Shown here piece by piece: positions 1 through 6,732 of a stretch of 64,000 nt of DNA; positions within the stretch are counted from its first letter, which is position 1; the number at the start of each line of letters is the position of its first letter. The notes under the pieces were generated by a model that saw only the letters and a list, made by a program, of their open reading frames with translations, had not been told where the DNA came from and searched no databases. Made by a program: the position numbers and the translations under genes. The stretch is from Agreia sp. Leaf210 (GTDB lineage Bacteria > Actinomycetota > Actinomycetes > Actinomycetales > Microbacteriaceae), in assembly GCF_001421485.1 (NCBI RefSeq), contig NZ_LMKK01000002.1, positions 653,561 through 717,560 of the forward strand. Reading direction: 5' to 3'.

Positions 1-1
1 T

Positions 2-97
2 CGCATCGAGCTGCTGCCGTTCCTGCACGAGCAGGCGGTGTCGATCACGGCGCACCGCTTCGGAACGCCGAACCACCTGAGCGACAACCTGATCTAG
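2..97 (+). CDS. C-terminal fragment of a gene cut by the window edge
   Basis: The frame beginning at base 2 is open and ends at a TAG at 95-97, leaving 31 residues that include REL-like RIELLPFLHEQ and the stretch ITAHRFGTPNHL. The tail faintly resembles the C-terminus of actinobacterial fused proline dehydrogenase / glutamate-semialdehyde dehydrogenase (PutA type), which would fit the peptide-degrading neighbours, but this is recall rather than a search and 31 residues cannot settle it. It is followed by a perfect inverted repeat that may act as its terminator. Confidence 0.45.
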   Translation, partial: RIELLPFLHEQAVSITAHRFGTPNHLSDNLI

Positions 98-107
98 CTC
101 ACCGTTC

Positions 108-144
108 CCTGAGCTTGTCGAAGGGCTCCTTCGACAAGCTCAGG
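108..144. repeat. 17-bp perfect inverted repeat with 3-nt loop
   Basis: CCTGAGCTTGTCGAAGG at 108-124 and its exact complement at 128-144 flank the loop GCT. It lies 10 bp after the stop of the first gene. Closely similar GAGCTTGTCGAAGG palindromes are, to my knowledge, dispersed through many high-GC genomes. It may double as a transcription terminator, although there is no T-tract. Confidence 0.8.
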
Positions 145-172
145 CAACGACCTTCACCACTCGACCGACCGC

Positions 173-178
173 TACGCT
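173..178 (+). promoter_or_regulatory. Leaderless -10 TACGCT for the small membrane protein
   Basis: TACGCT ends 6 nt before the GTG at 185. This is the same geometry seen at many other starts in the window, and it is the main argument that the plus-strand reading frame here is the real gene. Confidence 0.5.
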
Positions 179-184
179 GAGGCG

Positions 185-529
185 GTGGACGCCCTGGTCA
201 CCATCCTCCTTGTGGTGCTCGTCTGCGTCGCCACGCTTCCACTTTTGGCGCTCGCCGTCTACGCGCTCGCCAGTGCCCTCGGGCTGAGCATCGCCGACCG
301 CATCCTCGAAACGACGATGTCGCTTCTGAAGGCGCAATGGACCCTCGGCGGTGTCGTCAACATGCTCGTCGGTGCGGGCCTCATCGGGCTCGGGCTCTGG
401 TGCGCGCTGACCCTCCACCTTTTGGTGCTGAAAGCGCTCTGCCTCATACTCCTGCCCTTCGGAGTCTGGCGACTCGTTCGCGGGGTCGCTATCGTGCGCG
501 CCGCCACCCGGAGCGGGGACCGCAATTGA
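185..529 (+). CDS. Small integral membrane protein, function unknown
   Basis: The protein has 114 residues and is strongly hydrophobic. One membrane segment spans about residues 4-30, and a second hydrophobic region spans about 55-100, probably two helices with a short turn. A basic tail (RAATRSGDR) would sit in the cytoplasm. The GTG start is preceded by TACGCT at 6 nt spacing. Competing minus-strand frames over the same bases are very polar and low in complexity, so I prefer this strand. I do not recognise the family. The stop codon lies inside the 5' arm of a long hairpin (523-598), which may serve as its terminator. Confidence 0.6.
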   Translation: MDALVTILLVVLVCVATLPLLALAVYALASALGLSIADRILETTMSLLKAQWTLGGVVNMLVGAGLIGLGLWCALTLHLLVLKALCLILLPFGVWRLVRGVAIVRAATRSGDRN

Positions 530-598
530 GGACAAAGTTCCCCCGGGGCGGACGAATGCCCCGGATACAAAGCCCTGCAGCGATATTGTCCTCAGTTG
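523..598. repeat. Nested intergenic hairpin element (type A)
   Basis: Bases 523-535 pair with 586-598 (13 bp including one G-T wobble; core TGAGGACAA/TTGTCCTCA is perfect). Inside, CCGGGGC at 543-549 pairs with GCCCCGG at 558-564 around an 8-nt loop. There is no T-tract. The outer arm (CAATTGAGGA) resembles the arm of the element at 40300-40360 (CAATTCAGGAG), so the two may belong to one dispersed family. Being placed between converging genes, it may also terminate transcription. Confidence 0.6.
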
Positions 599-661
599 AC
601 GCGAGTCTCGGTCGAGTAGTCGCGTGAGGAGCGAGCTCGACGTATCGAGACCACGCGCCCG

Positions 662-1981
662 CTACGCTCCCGCGAAGAACGCGCCGATCGCCGCCGAGAG
701 CGCCACGGGGTCGTTCACGTGGCACAGCTCGCGTGCCGAGTGCATCGACAGCAGCGGGACTCCCACGTCGACCGTGCGGATTCCCAGCCTCGTCGCGGTC
801 AGCGGTCCGATCGTCGACCCGCACGGAACCGCGTTGTTCGACACGAACTCCTGGTAACTGACGCCGGCGCGCTCACAGGCGCGCGCCCACAGGGCCGCAC
901 CGAACGCATCCGTCGCATAGCGCTGATTCGCGTTGATCTTGAGCAGCGGTCCCCCGCCCGCGATCGGGGTGTTCACGGGGTCGTGCCGCTCGGGATAGTT
1001 CGGGTGGACCGCGTGTCCGGCATCGGCCGAGAGACACCAGGATGCGGCGTACGCCTGCAGCCGCTCGCTCGAGGTGGCACCGAGACCGGCCCCGATGCGA
1101 CTGAGAACGTCGTCGAGCAGGGGCCCTGATGCGCCCGAGCGCGACTCGCTGCCCAGTTCCTCGTGGTCGAACGCGGCGAGCACGCTGATGTGCTGCTGCT
1201 CGGCCGGCGACCTCTCAGCGGCCGCGATCAGCGCCACGAGTCCCGCATAGACCGATGACAGGTTGTCCATGCGACCGGCCGCGAAGAGTTCGCCGTCTTT
1301 GCCGAAGCGAGCGGGCGCCTGGGTGTCCGCCGTCAGCAGGTCGTAGCCGGCGACATCCCACGCCGGCACACCCGCGAGATGCGCCAGATGGGCCAGCAGG
1401 TCGCCCGCGTGACCCACGCCGAACACCGGGGTCATGTGCCGCTGCTTGTCGAGCACGAGCCCCAAGTTCACCTCTCGATCGAGGTGGATCGCGAGCTGCG
1501 GGATGCGCAGATACGGTCCGGTGCGCACGAGATGTTCGCGACCGTCGTGGGTGACGAGTCGGCCGGCGAGTTCGAGTTCGCGGTCGAGCCACGAGTTGAG
1601 CAGCGGGCCGCCGTAGACCTCGACACCGGCCTGCAGCCATCCGCGGTTCGCGATCGTGGGCTTCGGCTTGAGCTTGAAGCCGGGCGAGTCGGTGTGCGAG
1701 CCGAGAACGCGGAACGGCGTCGTCTTCGTGGCGCCGGCGGGCGTCAGCCACGCGATGATCGCGCCGTCGCGCACGACGTAGTTCCGGGCGGATGCGGCGG
1801 GCTCGGACGCCGCCTGATCGCCGTCGCCGGCCGCCGGCCACTCGCTCGTCTCGTCGAGCCTCGAGAATCCGGCCTCGTCGAGCCGCCGGGCGGCCTCGGC
1901 CACCGCGTGATACGAGCTGGGAGAGGCTTTGATGAAACGGGCGAAGTCGTCGATGTACGCGTCGGTGATGTGGGCATCCAT
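662..1981 (-). CDS. apeB: M18 family aminopeptidase (aspartyl-type, zinc)
   Basis: This 439-residue protein has the expected length for peptidase family M18 (cytosolic dinuclear-zinc aminopeptidases that remove N-terminal residues, often acidic). Visible metal and catalytic motifs are H96 in GSHTDSPGF, D239 in GRMDN, E274-E275 in FDHEELGS, D320 in SADAGHAVHPNYP, and H414 in SMHSARE. The ATG at 1981 (MDAHITDAY) is chosen because the longer frame upstream reads antisense low-complexity sequence through the next gene. It lies 44 bp downstream of the GntR-type regulator on the same strand, so the two may be cotranscribed. Together with the S33 hydrolase operon on the other side it suggests a local peptide and amide catabolism cluster. 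Confidence 0.93.
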   Translation of the reverse strand: MDAHITDAYIDDFARFIKASPSSYHAVAEAARRLDEAGFSRLDETSEWPAAGDGDQAASEPAASARNYVVRDGAIIAWLTPAGATKTTPFRVLGSHTDSPGFKLKPKPTIANRGWLQAGVEVYGGPLLNSWLDRELELAGRLVTHDGREHLVRTGPYLRIPQLAIHLDREVNLGLVLDKQRHMTPVFGVGHAGDLLAHLAHLAGVPAWDVAGYDLLTADTQAPARFGKDGELFAAGRMDNLSSVYAGLVALIAAAERSPAEQQHISVLAAFDHEELGSESRSGASGPLLDDVLSRIGAGLGATSSERLQAYAASWCLSADAGHAVHPNYPERHDPVNTPIAGGGPLLKINANQRYATDAFGAALWARACERAGVSYQEFVSNNAVPCGSTIGPLTATRLGIRTVDVGVPLLSMHSARELCHVNDPVALSAAIGAFFAGA

Positions 1982-2025
1982 AGAGTCAATCCAACCACTG
2001 CAACCGGGCAGCGCAGGTCTTCTGC

Positions 2026-2787
2026 TCAGCGGGTGGCGAGTGACCTTGCCAGCGCTGCCTCGATGAGTTCGAGGTCGATGTGCACGTGCTCCGACGCGAT
2101 GCGGCCGGCGTCGTCGGCCCGGCCCTCCACGATGGCCGTGACGAGCCTGTCGTGATCGCCTAACGCGCGCAGCTCCATGTCGCGCATGCCCTCGGGAGAG
2201 CCCCACAGGTGAGCCGGGGCCGAGATACTGACGCGCGACTCGAGGTCGAGCAGAAGAGACTGAAGGGTCGCGTTGTGGGTGGCCCGGCCGATGGCGAGGT
2301 GCAACTGCTCGTCGGCCTTCTGGGAGGCCCGACCCGATTCGGCGGATCGGTACCCTGCGAGGCACTCCCGGAGCCGCGCGATGTCGTCGGGCGTGCGGCG
2401 GCTCGCCGCGGCTCGGGCGATCGTGCCGTGCAGCCAGCCGACTGCTTCGAGGGTGTCGCGCAGGTCGTCGAGCCGGGCCGACAGGGTGCGCTGCACCGGG
2501 GCATCCGATTCGGGACCCCACTGCTCGCGCACGAACGAGCCGCCACCGCGCCCGCGCTGGGTCTCGAGAAGCCCTTTCTCGACCAGCACGGCGAGAGCCT
2601 GCCGCACCGCCATCCGCCCCACTTTGAGCGAAGCGGCCAGCGTTCGTTCGGGGGGCAGTTTGGAGCCGGGAAGGTACTCTCCGACGGCGATCGCGGTGAT
2701 CAGCCGATCCGTGATCTCGTCCGACCTCGACGAACTCACGATCGGGGTTGCGAGATGGGAGGCGACGGGCGTCTGGTCCGCGGTCAT
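2026..2787 (-). CDS. GntR family regulator, FadR/FCD subfamily
   Basis: The protein has 253 residues. The winged helix-turn-helix occupies about residues 22-90, with the characteristic LPPERTLAASLKVGRMAVRQAL and GLLETQRGRGG wing. A helical FCD ligand domain follows (about 100-245), with the metal-binding type histidines in QLHLAIGRATHN and in GDHDRL. The ATG has a good ribosome site (GGAGG). It is divergent from the hydrolase-permease-amidase operon, and a palindrome at 2847-2871 lies between them, so it most likely represses that operon and itself. FCD members usually sense small acids; the ligand cannot be read from the sequence. Confidence 0.9.
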   Translation of the reverse strand: MTADQTPVASHLATPIVSSSRSDEITDRLITAIAVGEYLPGSKLPPERTLAASLKVGRMAVRQALAVLVEKGLLETQRGRGGGSFVREQWGPESDAPVQRTLSARLDDLRDTLEAVGWLHGTIARAAASRRTPDDIARLRECLAGYRSAESGRASQKADEQLHLAIGRATHNATLQSLLLDLESRVSISAPAHLWGSPEGMRDMELRALGDHDRLVTAIVEGRADDAGRIASEHVHIDLELIEAALARSLATR

Positions 2788-2820
2788 CGGATCCTCCGTT
2801 CGCGTGTCATCGGGCGGCCG

Positions 2821-2849
2821 AATGTAACGCTCATGTTAATGGAGCCAAA
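2821..2849 (-). promoter_or_regulatory. Candidate promoter of the GntR-type regulator gene
   Basis: Read on the minus strand, TTTGGC (2844-2849) and TACATT (2821-2826) are separated by 17 bp. The upstream hexamer overlaps the palindrome at 2847-2871, as expected for autoregulation. The assignment rests on spacing alone. Confidence 0.35.
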
Positions 2850-2871
2850 TGGTCTTCTGTTGAGACCTTTT
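2847..2871. promoter_or_regulatory. Palindromic operator, AAAnGGTCT-N7-AGACCnTTT
   Basis: AAA T GGTCT (2847-2855) and AGACC T TTT (2863-2871) are symmetric about base 2859. GGTC...GACC half-sites in a short palindrome are typical of FadR-type GntR operators. It sits between the divergent regulator and operon, directly upstream of the operon's first start codon, which is consistent with repression. Confidence 0.6.
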
Positions 2872-2890
2872 CTTGTGCACAATGTCCTTC

Positions 2891-3838
2891 ATGTCTTCTG
2901 TGACCACCCGTCTCATCCCGTTCGGCGAGTACTCCACGTGGGTTCGAGCCGAGACCCCCGATGCACCCCGCGAGGGCGCACTCCCCCTCGTGGTGTTGCA
3001 TGGCGGACCGGGCATGGCCCATAACTACGTGCGGAACATCGGCCTCCTCGCCGACGAGACGGGCCGCACGGTCATCCACTACGACCAGCTCGGCTGCGGC
3101 AACAGCACGCACCTGCCCGACGCGCCCGCCGACTTCTGGACACCCCAACTGTTCGTCGACGAGTTCGAGAACCTGCTCGAGACGCTCGACCTCGACCGCG
3201 TGCACCTGCTCGGTCAGTCATGGGGAGGCATGCTCGCCGCGGAGATCGCCGTGCGCCGCAACCCCGCCCTGGCCAGCGTCAGCATCTGCAACTCCCCCGC
3301 GTCGATGCCGCTCTGGTCGCAGGCCGCGAGCGCCCTCCGCGACGAGCTGCCGACCGAGATGCAGGGCGCGCTCGACCGGCATGAGGCCGCCGGAACGCTG
3401 GACGACCCCGAGTACGTGGCGGCATCCGCCGTCTTCTACGAGCGGCACGTGTGCCGCGTCACCCCGACACCCCCCGATTTTCAGGAGAGCGTCGACCAGA
3501 TGGAAGCGGAGCCCACGGTGTACCACACCATGAACGGGCCGAACGAGTTCCATGTCGTCGGCACCCTGGGTTCCTGGACCGTCGTCGATCGCCTCGATCG
3601 CATCGACACCCCCACACTCGTCGTCGCCGGCGAGTTCGACGAAGCAACGCCCGCCACCTGGGAACCCTTCGCCACCCGCATCGCCGGAGCCACCACCCAT
3701 GTCTTCGCCGGAGCCAGTCACTGCGTCCACCTCGAGCAGCCCGAGATCTTCCGGGCCGAGATCGCGCACTTCTTGAGCAAGCATGACCTCAGCACGCACG
3801 ACTACAGCACCTCCGACAGAAGAGACCTCACATCATGA
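2891..3838 (+). CDS. Proline iminopeptidase-family (S33) alpha/beta hydrolase
   Basis: The oxyanion-loop motif HGGPG and nucleophile elbow GQSWGG are both present, with the acid in GEFDEATP and the histidine in GASHCVHLE (S110, D250 and H277 when numbered from 2891). This places it in the prolyl aminopeptidase/amino-acid amidase branch of peptidase family S33, which releases N-terminal proline or hydrolyses amino-acid amides in the cytosol. The start is uncertain: ATG at 2882 and at 2891 are both in frame and neither has a clear Shine-Dalgarno; CAATGT lies 5 nt before 2891. The stop overlaps the permease start by 4 bp (ATGA), so it is first in a three-gene operon. With an amidase in the same operon, an amino-acid amide substrate is at least as likely as prolyl peptides. 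Confidence 0.9.
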   Translation: MSSVTTRLIPFGEYSTWVRAETPDAPREGALPLVVLHGGPGMAHNYVRNIGLLADETGRTVIHYDQLGCGNSTHLPDAPADFWTPQLFVDEFENLLETLDLDRVHLLGQSWGGMLAAEIAVRRNPALASVSICNSPASMPLWSQAASALRDELPTEMQGALDRHEAAGTLDDPEYVAASAVFYERHVCRVTPTPPDFQESVDQMEAEPTVYHTMNGPNEFHVVGTLGSWTVVDRLDRIDTPTLVVAGEFDEATPATWEPFATRIAGATTHVFAGASHCVHLEQPEIFRAEIAHFLSKHDLSTHDYSTSDRRDLTS

Positions 3839-5226
3839 CCCAGTCCGGCCCCGCCCTGAGCGCCCAGCAGGAACTCGAATCGCTCGGCTACAAGCAGCAA
3901 CTCAAGAGAAGCGTGTCGACCGTCGATCTGCTGATCTACGGTCTCGTCTTCATGGTGCCCATCGCGCCGTGGGCGATCTTCGGCGTCGTGTACAACGCGG
4001 CCGGCGGCATGGTTCCGCTGGTCTATCTCATCGGCCTCATCGCCATGATCTTCACCGCCCTCGCCTACCAGCAGATGGCCAAGTCGATCCCGCTGGCGGG
4101 CAGCGTCTTCTCGTACGTGGGCCGCGGCATCCACCCCACGGCCGGCTTCTTCGCGGGGTGGGCCATTCTGCTCGACTACCTGCTGGTGCCGACCCTCCTC
4201 TACGTCTTCGCCGCCGAGTCGATGGTGGGCATCTTCCCCGATACCCCGCGCTGGGTCTGGGCGCTCGTCTTCGTGGCCATCAACACCGTCGTCAATCTGC
4301 TGGGCATCGGTTCGCTCAAGCTGATGAACCGCATCTTCCTCGCCATCGAGCTGATCTTCGTGGTGATCTTCATCGTCATCGCGGTCACCGCCCTCTCGGG
4401 CAACACCGTGCCTGATGCGGCGTTCACGATCGACCCCCTGTGGGACGCCAGCAAGGTGACCGGGCCGCTCATCGCATCCGCCCTGTCGATCGCCGTGCTC
4501 AGCTTCTTGGGCTTCGACGGCATCTCGACCATGGCCGAAGAGGCCACCGGCGGGCGCAACTCCGCCGGGCGCGCCATGATCCTCGCGTTGATCATCGTCG
4601 CCGTGCTCTTCATCGTGCAGACCTGGCTGGCGAGCGCGCTGGCCGGCGGACGCGAGTCGTTCAGCGACGACGAGGTCGGCAACGCCTTCTTCACCATCGT
4701 GCAGGCCGCCTCGAACAGCGGCTGGATGACGGCCTTCCTGGTGGTGAACGTACTCGCCGTGGGCATTGCCAACGCCATGGCCGCGCAGGCCGCGACCAGC
4801 CGACTGCTCTTCTCGATGAGCCGCGATCGCCAGCTGCCCCGCTTCCTTAGCGTCATCAACAAGCGCCAGGTTCCCCAGAACGCCATCCTGCTCGTGTCGG
4901 CCCTCTCGGCCGTGCTTGTGCTGTTCTTCGTCGGGCAGATCGACCTGATCTCGGCACTCGTCAACTTCGGGGCGCTCTTCGGATTCATGCTGTTGCACGT
5001 CGCCGTGATCGTCTTCTACATCGTGAAGAAGAAGTCGAAGAACTACCTGCTGCACCTGGTGGTGCCCGTCATCGGGTTCCTGATCATCGGCTACGTGCTG
5101 CTGAACGCGGCCGTGGAAGCCAAGGTGGGCGGGCTCGTCTGGCTGGTCATCGGAGCGGCAGTCTTCGCCTATTACAAGATCACCGGTCGTAAGACCGAGC
5201 TGACAGAGGAGGATGCTCACGTATGA
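3835..5226 (+). CDS. APC superfamily amino acid/amine permease
   Basis: The protein has 463 residues and about 12 hydrophobic segments. The family-typical first helix is VDLLIYGLVFMVPIAPWAIFG, and the conserved loop GFDGISTMAEEATGGRN lies between helices 6 and 7. The short tail is hydrophilic (TGRKTELTEEDAHV). It is an inner-membrane uptake carrier of the amino acid-polyamine-organocation superfamily. Its ATG overlaps the preceding hydrolase stop and its own stop overlaps the amidase start, so translation of the three is coupled. The context suggests it imports the substrate or product of the flanking amide hydrolases. The exact substrate is not visible. Confidence 0.92.
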   Translation: MTQSGPALSAQQELESLGYKQQLKRSVSTVDLLIYGLVFMVPIAPWAIFGVVYNAAGGMVPLVYLIGLIAMIFTALAYQQMAKSIPLAGSVFSYVGRGIHPTAGFFAGWAILLDYLLVPTLLYVFAAESMVGIFPDTPRWVWALVFVAINTVVNLLGIGSLKLMNRIFLAIELIFVVIFIVIAVTALSGNTVPDAAFTIDPLWDASKVTGPLIASALSIAVLSFLGFDGISTMAEEATGGRNSAGRAMILALIIVAVLFIVQTWLASALAGGRESFSDDEVGNAFFTIVQAASNSGWMTAFLVVNVLAVGIANAMAAQAATSRLLFSMSRDRQLPRFLSVINKRQVPQNAILLVSALSAVLVLFFVGQIDLISALVNFGALFGFMLLHVAVIVFYIVKKKSKNYLLHLVVPVIGFLIIGYVLLNAAVEAKVGGLVWLVIGAAVFAYYKITGRKTELTEEDAHV

Positions 5227-6194
5227 GTGACAGAGACCACGGCAACACCACCTGGATCGTCGACCCGGCCGGAATCGATCACCTGCTGGGCAAGGAGAAC
5301 GGCCGCTTCGGCTTCGAGGCATCCGACCCCGCCCTGAGGATCGCCGCCGGAACCGGTGAGCGCATCGGCTTCGAAACGAGCGACGAGGTGTATCGCCAAC
5401 TGCACGAGCACAAAGACATGCAGAAGCTGACGGCAGGCATCAACCCCGTCACCGGCCCGGTCTTCGTCGAGGGCGCCGCGCCGGGCGACACGCTCGCCGT
5501 GACGATCCACGAGATCAGGCTCAAGGACTGCGGTTGGTCCGTGAGCCTGCCCGGCACCGGAGCGCTGTCGGAGGTCATGGGACCGGAGCTCTTCAGCCGG
5601 CGCGTGCCACTCGACGCGGAGGGCGCCCACGTCACCGACCGGCACACGTTCCCCGTGCGTCCGATGATCGGATGCATCGGCACGGCTCCCGCGGAGGGCT
5701 CGAATTCCACGATCATGCCGGCCTATGCAGAGGGCGGCAACATGGACCTCACCGAGTGCCGCCCCGGATCGGTGGTCTACCTCCCCGTCATGGTCGAGGG
5801 CGCGTACCTCTCGATCGGCGACATCCACGCGCTGATGGCCGAAGGCGAGTCGTCGTTCGTCGCGATCGAGGCCGAGGGCGTCGCGGTGGTGAGCATCGAC
5901 CTGATCCCCGGCAAGCGCATCCGGGCGCCTCGCGTCGAGACCGACGACGAGTGGATCTTCGTGGGGCTGGGCGACCCCGTGCAGCAGAGCATCACGCGCG
6001 GCTACGAAGACCTCTTCGAGTTCTTGACCGTCGATAACGGCTGGACCAAGGGCGACGCCTACGCCGTGATGAGCGCGGTGTGCCATTCGAAGCTCGGTGG
6101 TCCGACCGGGTCGGAGGATCCCGATCCGCTGCACCCGATGGCGCCCGTCGGAGCGGTGACCCTGCACATCTTGCCGAAGAGCGTGCTGCTCTAG
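5223..6194 (+). CDS. Acetamidase/formamidase family protein
   Basis: The protein has 323 residues, the usual size for the FmdA/AmdA family that hydrolyses short amides to ammonia and a carboxylate. Family features seen are GPVFVEGAAPGDTLAVTIHEI near the N-terminus, HTFPVRPMIGCIGTAP mid-protein, GGNMD, VYLPVMVEGAYLSIGDIHALMAEGE, and VCHSKLGGPTG near the end. The ATG overlaps the permease stop (ATGA). The stop codon TAG at 6192-6194 shares the palindrome CTAG with the stop of the converging gene at 6191. As last gene of the operon it would complete an amide uptake and nitrogen-scavenging route. The substrate is inferred only at family level. Confidence 0.9.
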   Translation: MSDRDHGNTTWIVDPAGIDHLLGKENGRFGFEASDPALRIAAGTGERIGFETSDEVYRQLHEHKDMQKLTAGINPVTGPVFVEGAAPGDTLAVTIHEIRLKDCGWSVSLPGTGALSEVMGPELFSRRVPLDAEGAHVTDRHTFPVRPMIGCIGTAPAEGSNSTIMPAYAEGGNMDLTECRPGSVVYLPVMVEGAYLSIGDIHALMAEGESSFVAIEAEGVAVVSIDLIPGKRIRAPRVETDDEWIFVGLGDPVQQSITRGYEDLFEFLTVDNGWTKGDAYAVMSAVCHSKLGGPTGSEDPDPLHPMAPVGAVTLHILPKSVLL

Positions 6195-6685
6195 GCGGGA
6201 GGCGCCTCGTCGGGGAACACTCGCTTGTACGTGCGCCCATCCGACAGCGTGATGGTCTCGGCGCGCAGCTGCCCGCGGCTGACCCGCAGGTACACCGCCT
6301 GAGCACTCACCCCGAGTTTCACGGCGGCCTCTGAAACCGACATTCCGGGCAGGTCGGTGGGCACGCTGCTGGGCCTCGCGGAGCGCTTACGGCCCGCCTC
6401 GTGCCGCTCGAGGATCTCCGCGTCGGTGCCGTGCCAGCGCCACTTCGCGGCCGCAGCCCCGAGGCCCGCGGCGTTCGCTATCTCTTCCCAGGTGATTCCG
6501 GATGCGCGGGCCTCGCGCACCGCGTGCAGGGTCGCGGCGTCTTTCTCCAGCTCGGCGGCGAGCATGCGCACGGCGCGGATGCGGTCGAGCGCCGGAGGGG
6601 GCGATTGGGGCGATGCGGCAGCGGCGGCATCGAGCTCGGCCACGCGGGCGAGCCAGAGGCGACTTTCGTCAGACAGGAAGGACAC
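6191..6685 (-). CDS. Helix-turn-helix protein, function unknown
   Basis: The protein has 164 residues. A helical N-terminal region is followed by a sigma-like or ParB-like motif, ITWEEIANAAGLGAAAAKWRW (about 70-90). A C-terminal MerR/excisionase-like HTH reads GMSVSEAAVKLGVSAQAVYLRVSRGQL (about 115-140). It therefore probably binds DNA with two HTH segments. The GTG start is preceded by TAACAT at 6 nt with no Shine-Dalgarno sequence, indicating a leaderless transcript. It converges on the amidase gene. No specific family name can be given. Confidence 0.8.
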   Translation of the reverse strand: MSFLSDESRLWLARVAELDAAAAASPQSPPPALDRIRAVRMLAAELEKDAATLHAVREARASGITWEEIANAAGLGAAAAKWRWHGTDAEILERHEAGRKRSARPSSVPTDLPGMSVSEAAVKLGVSAQAVYLRVSRGQLRAETITLSDGRTYKRVFPDEAPPA

Positions 6686-6691
6686 GCGGTC

Positions 6692-6697
6692 ATGTTA
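6692..6697 (-). promoter_or_regulatory. Leaderless -10 TAACAT
   Basis: Read on the minus strand, TAACAT ends 6 nt before the GTG start at 6685 of the helix-turn-helix gene. Confidence 0.5.
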
Positions 6698-6732
6698 GCC
6701 CCCCATTTCTCTGCCTGACTGGGGAGTCGCCG

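Noticed and set aside
140-535. 131-codon minus-strand frame over the small membrane protein
   Set aside because: The product is a polar Glu/Asp/Arg-rich shadow, whereas the plus-strand frame has clear membrane helices and a -10 element at the correct spacing.
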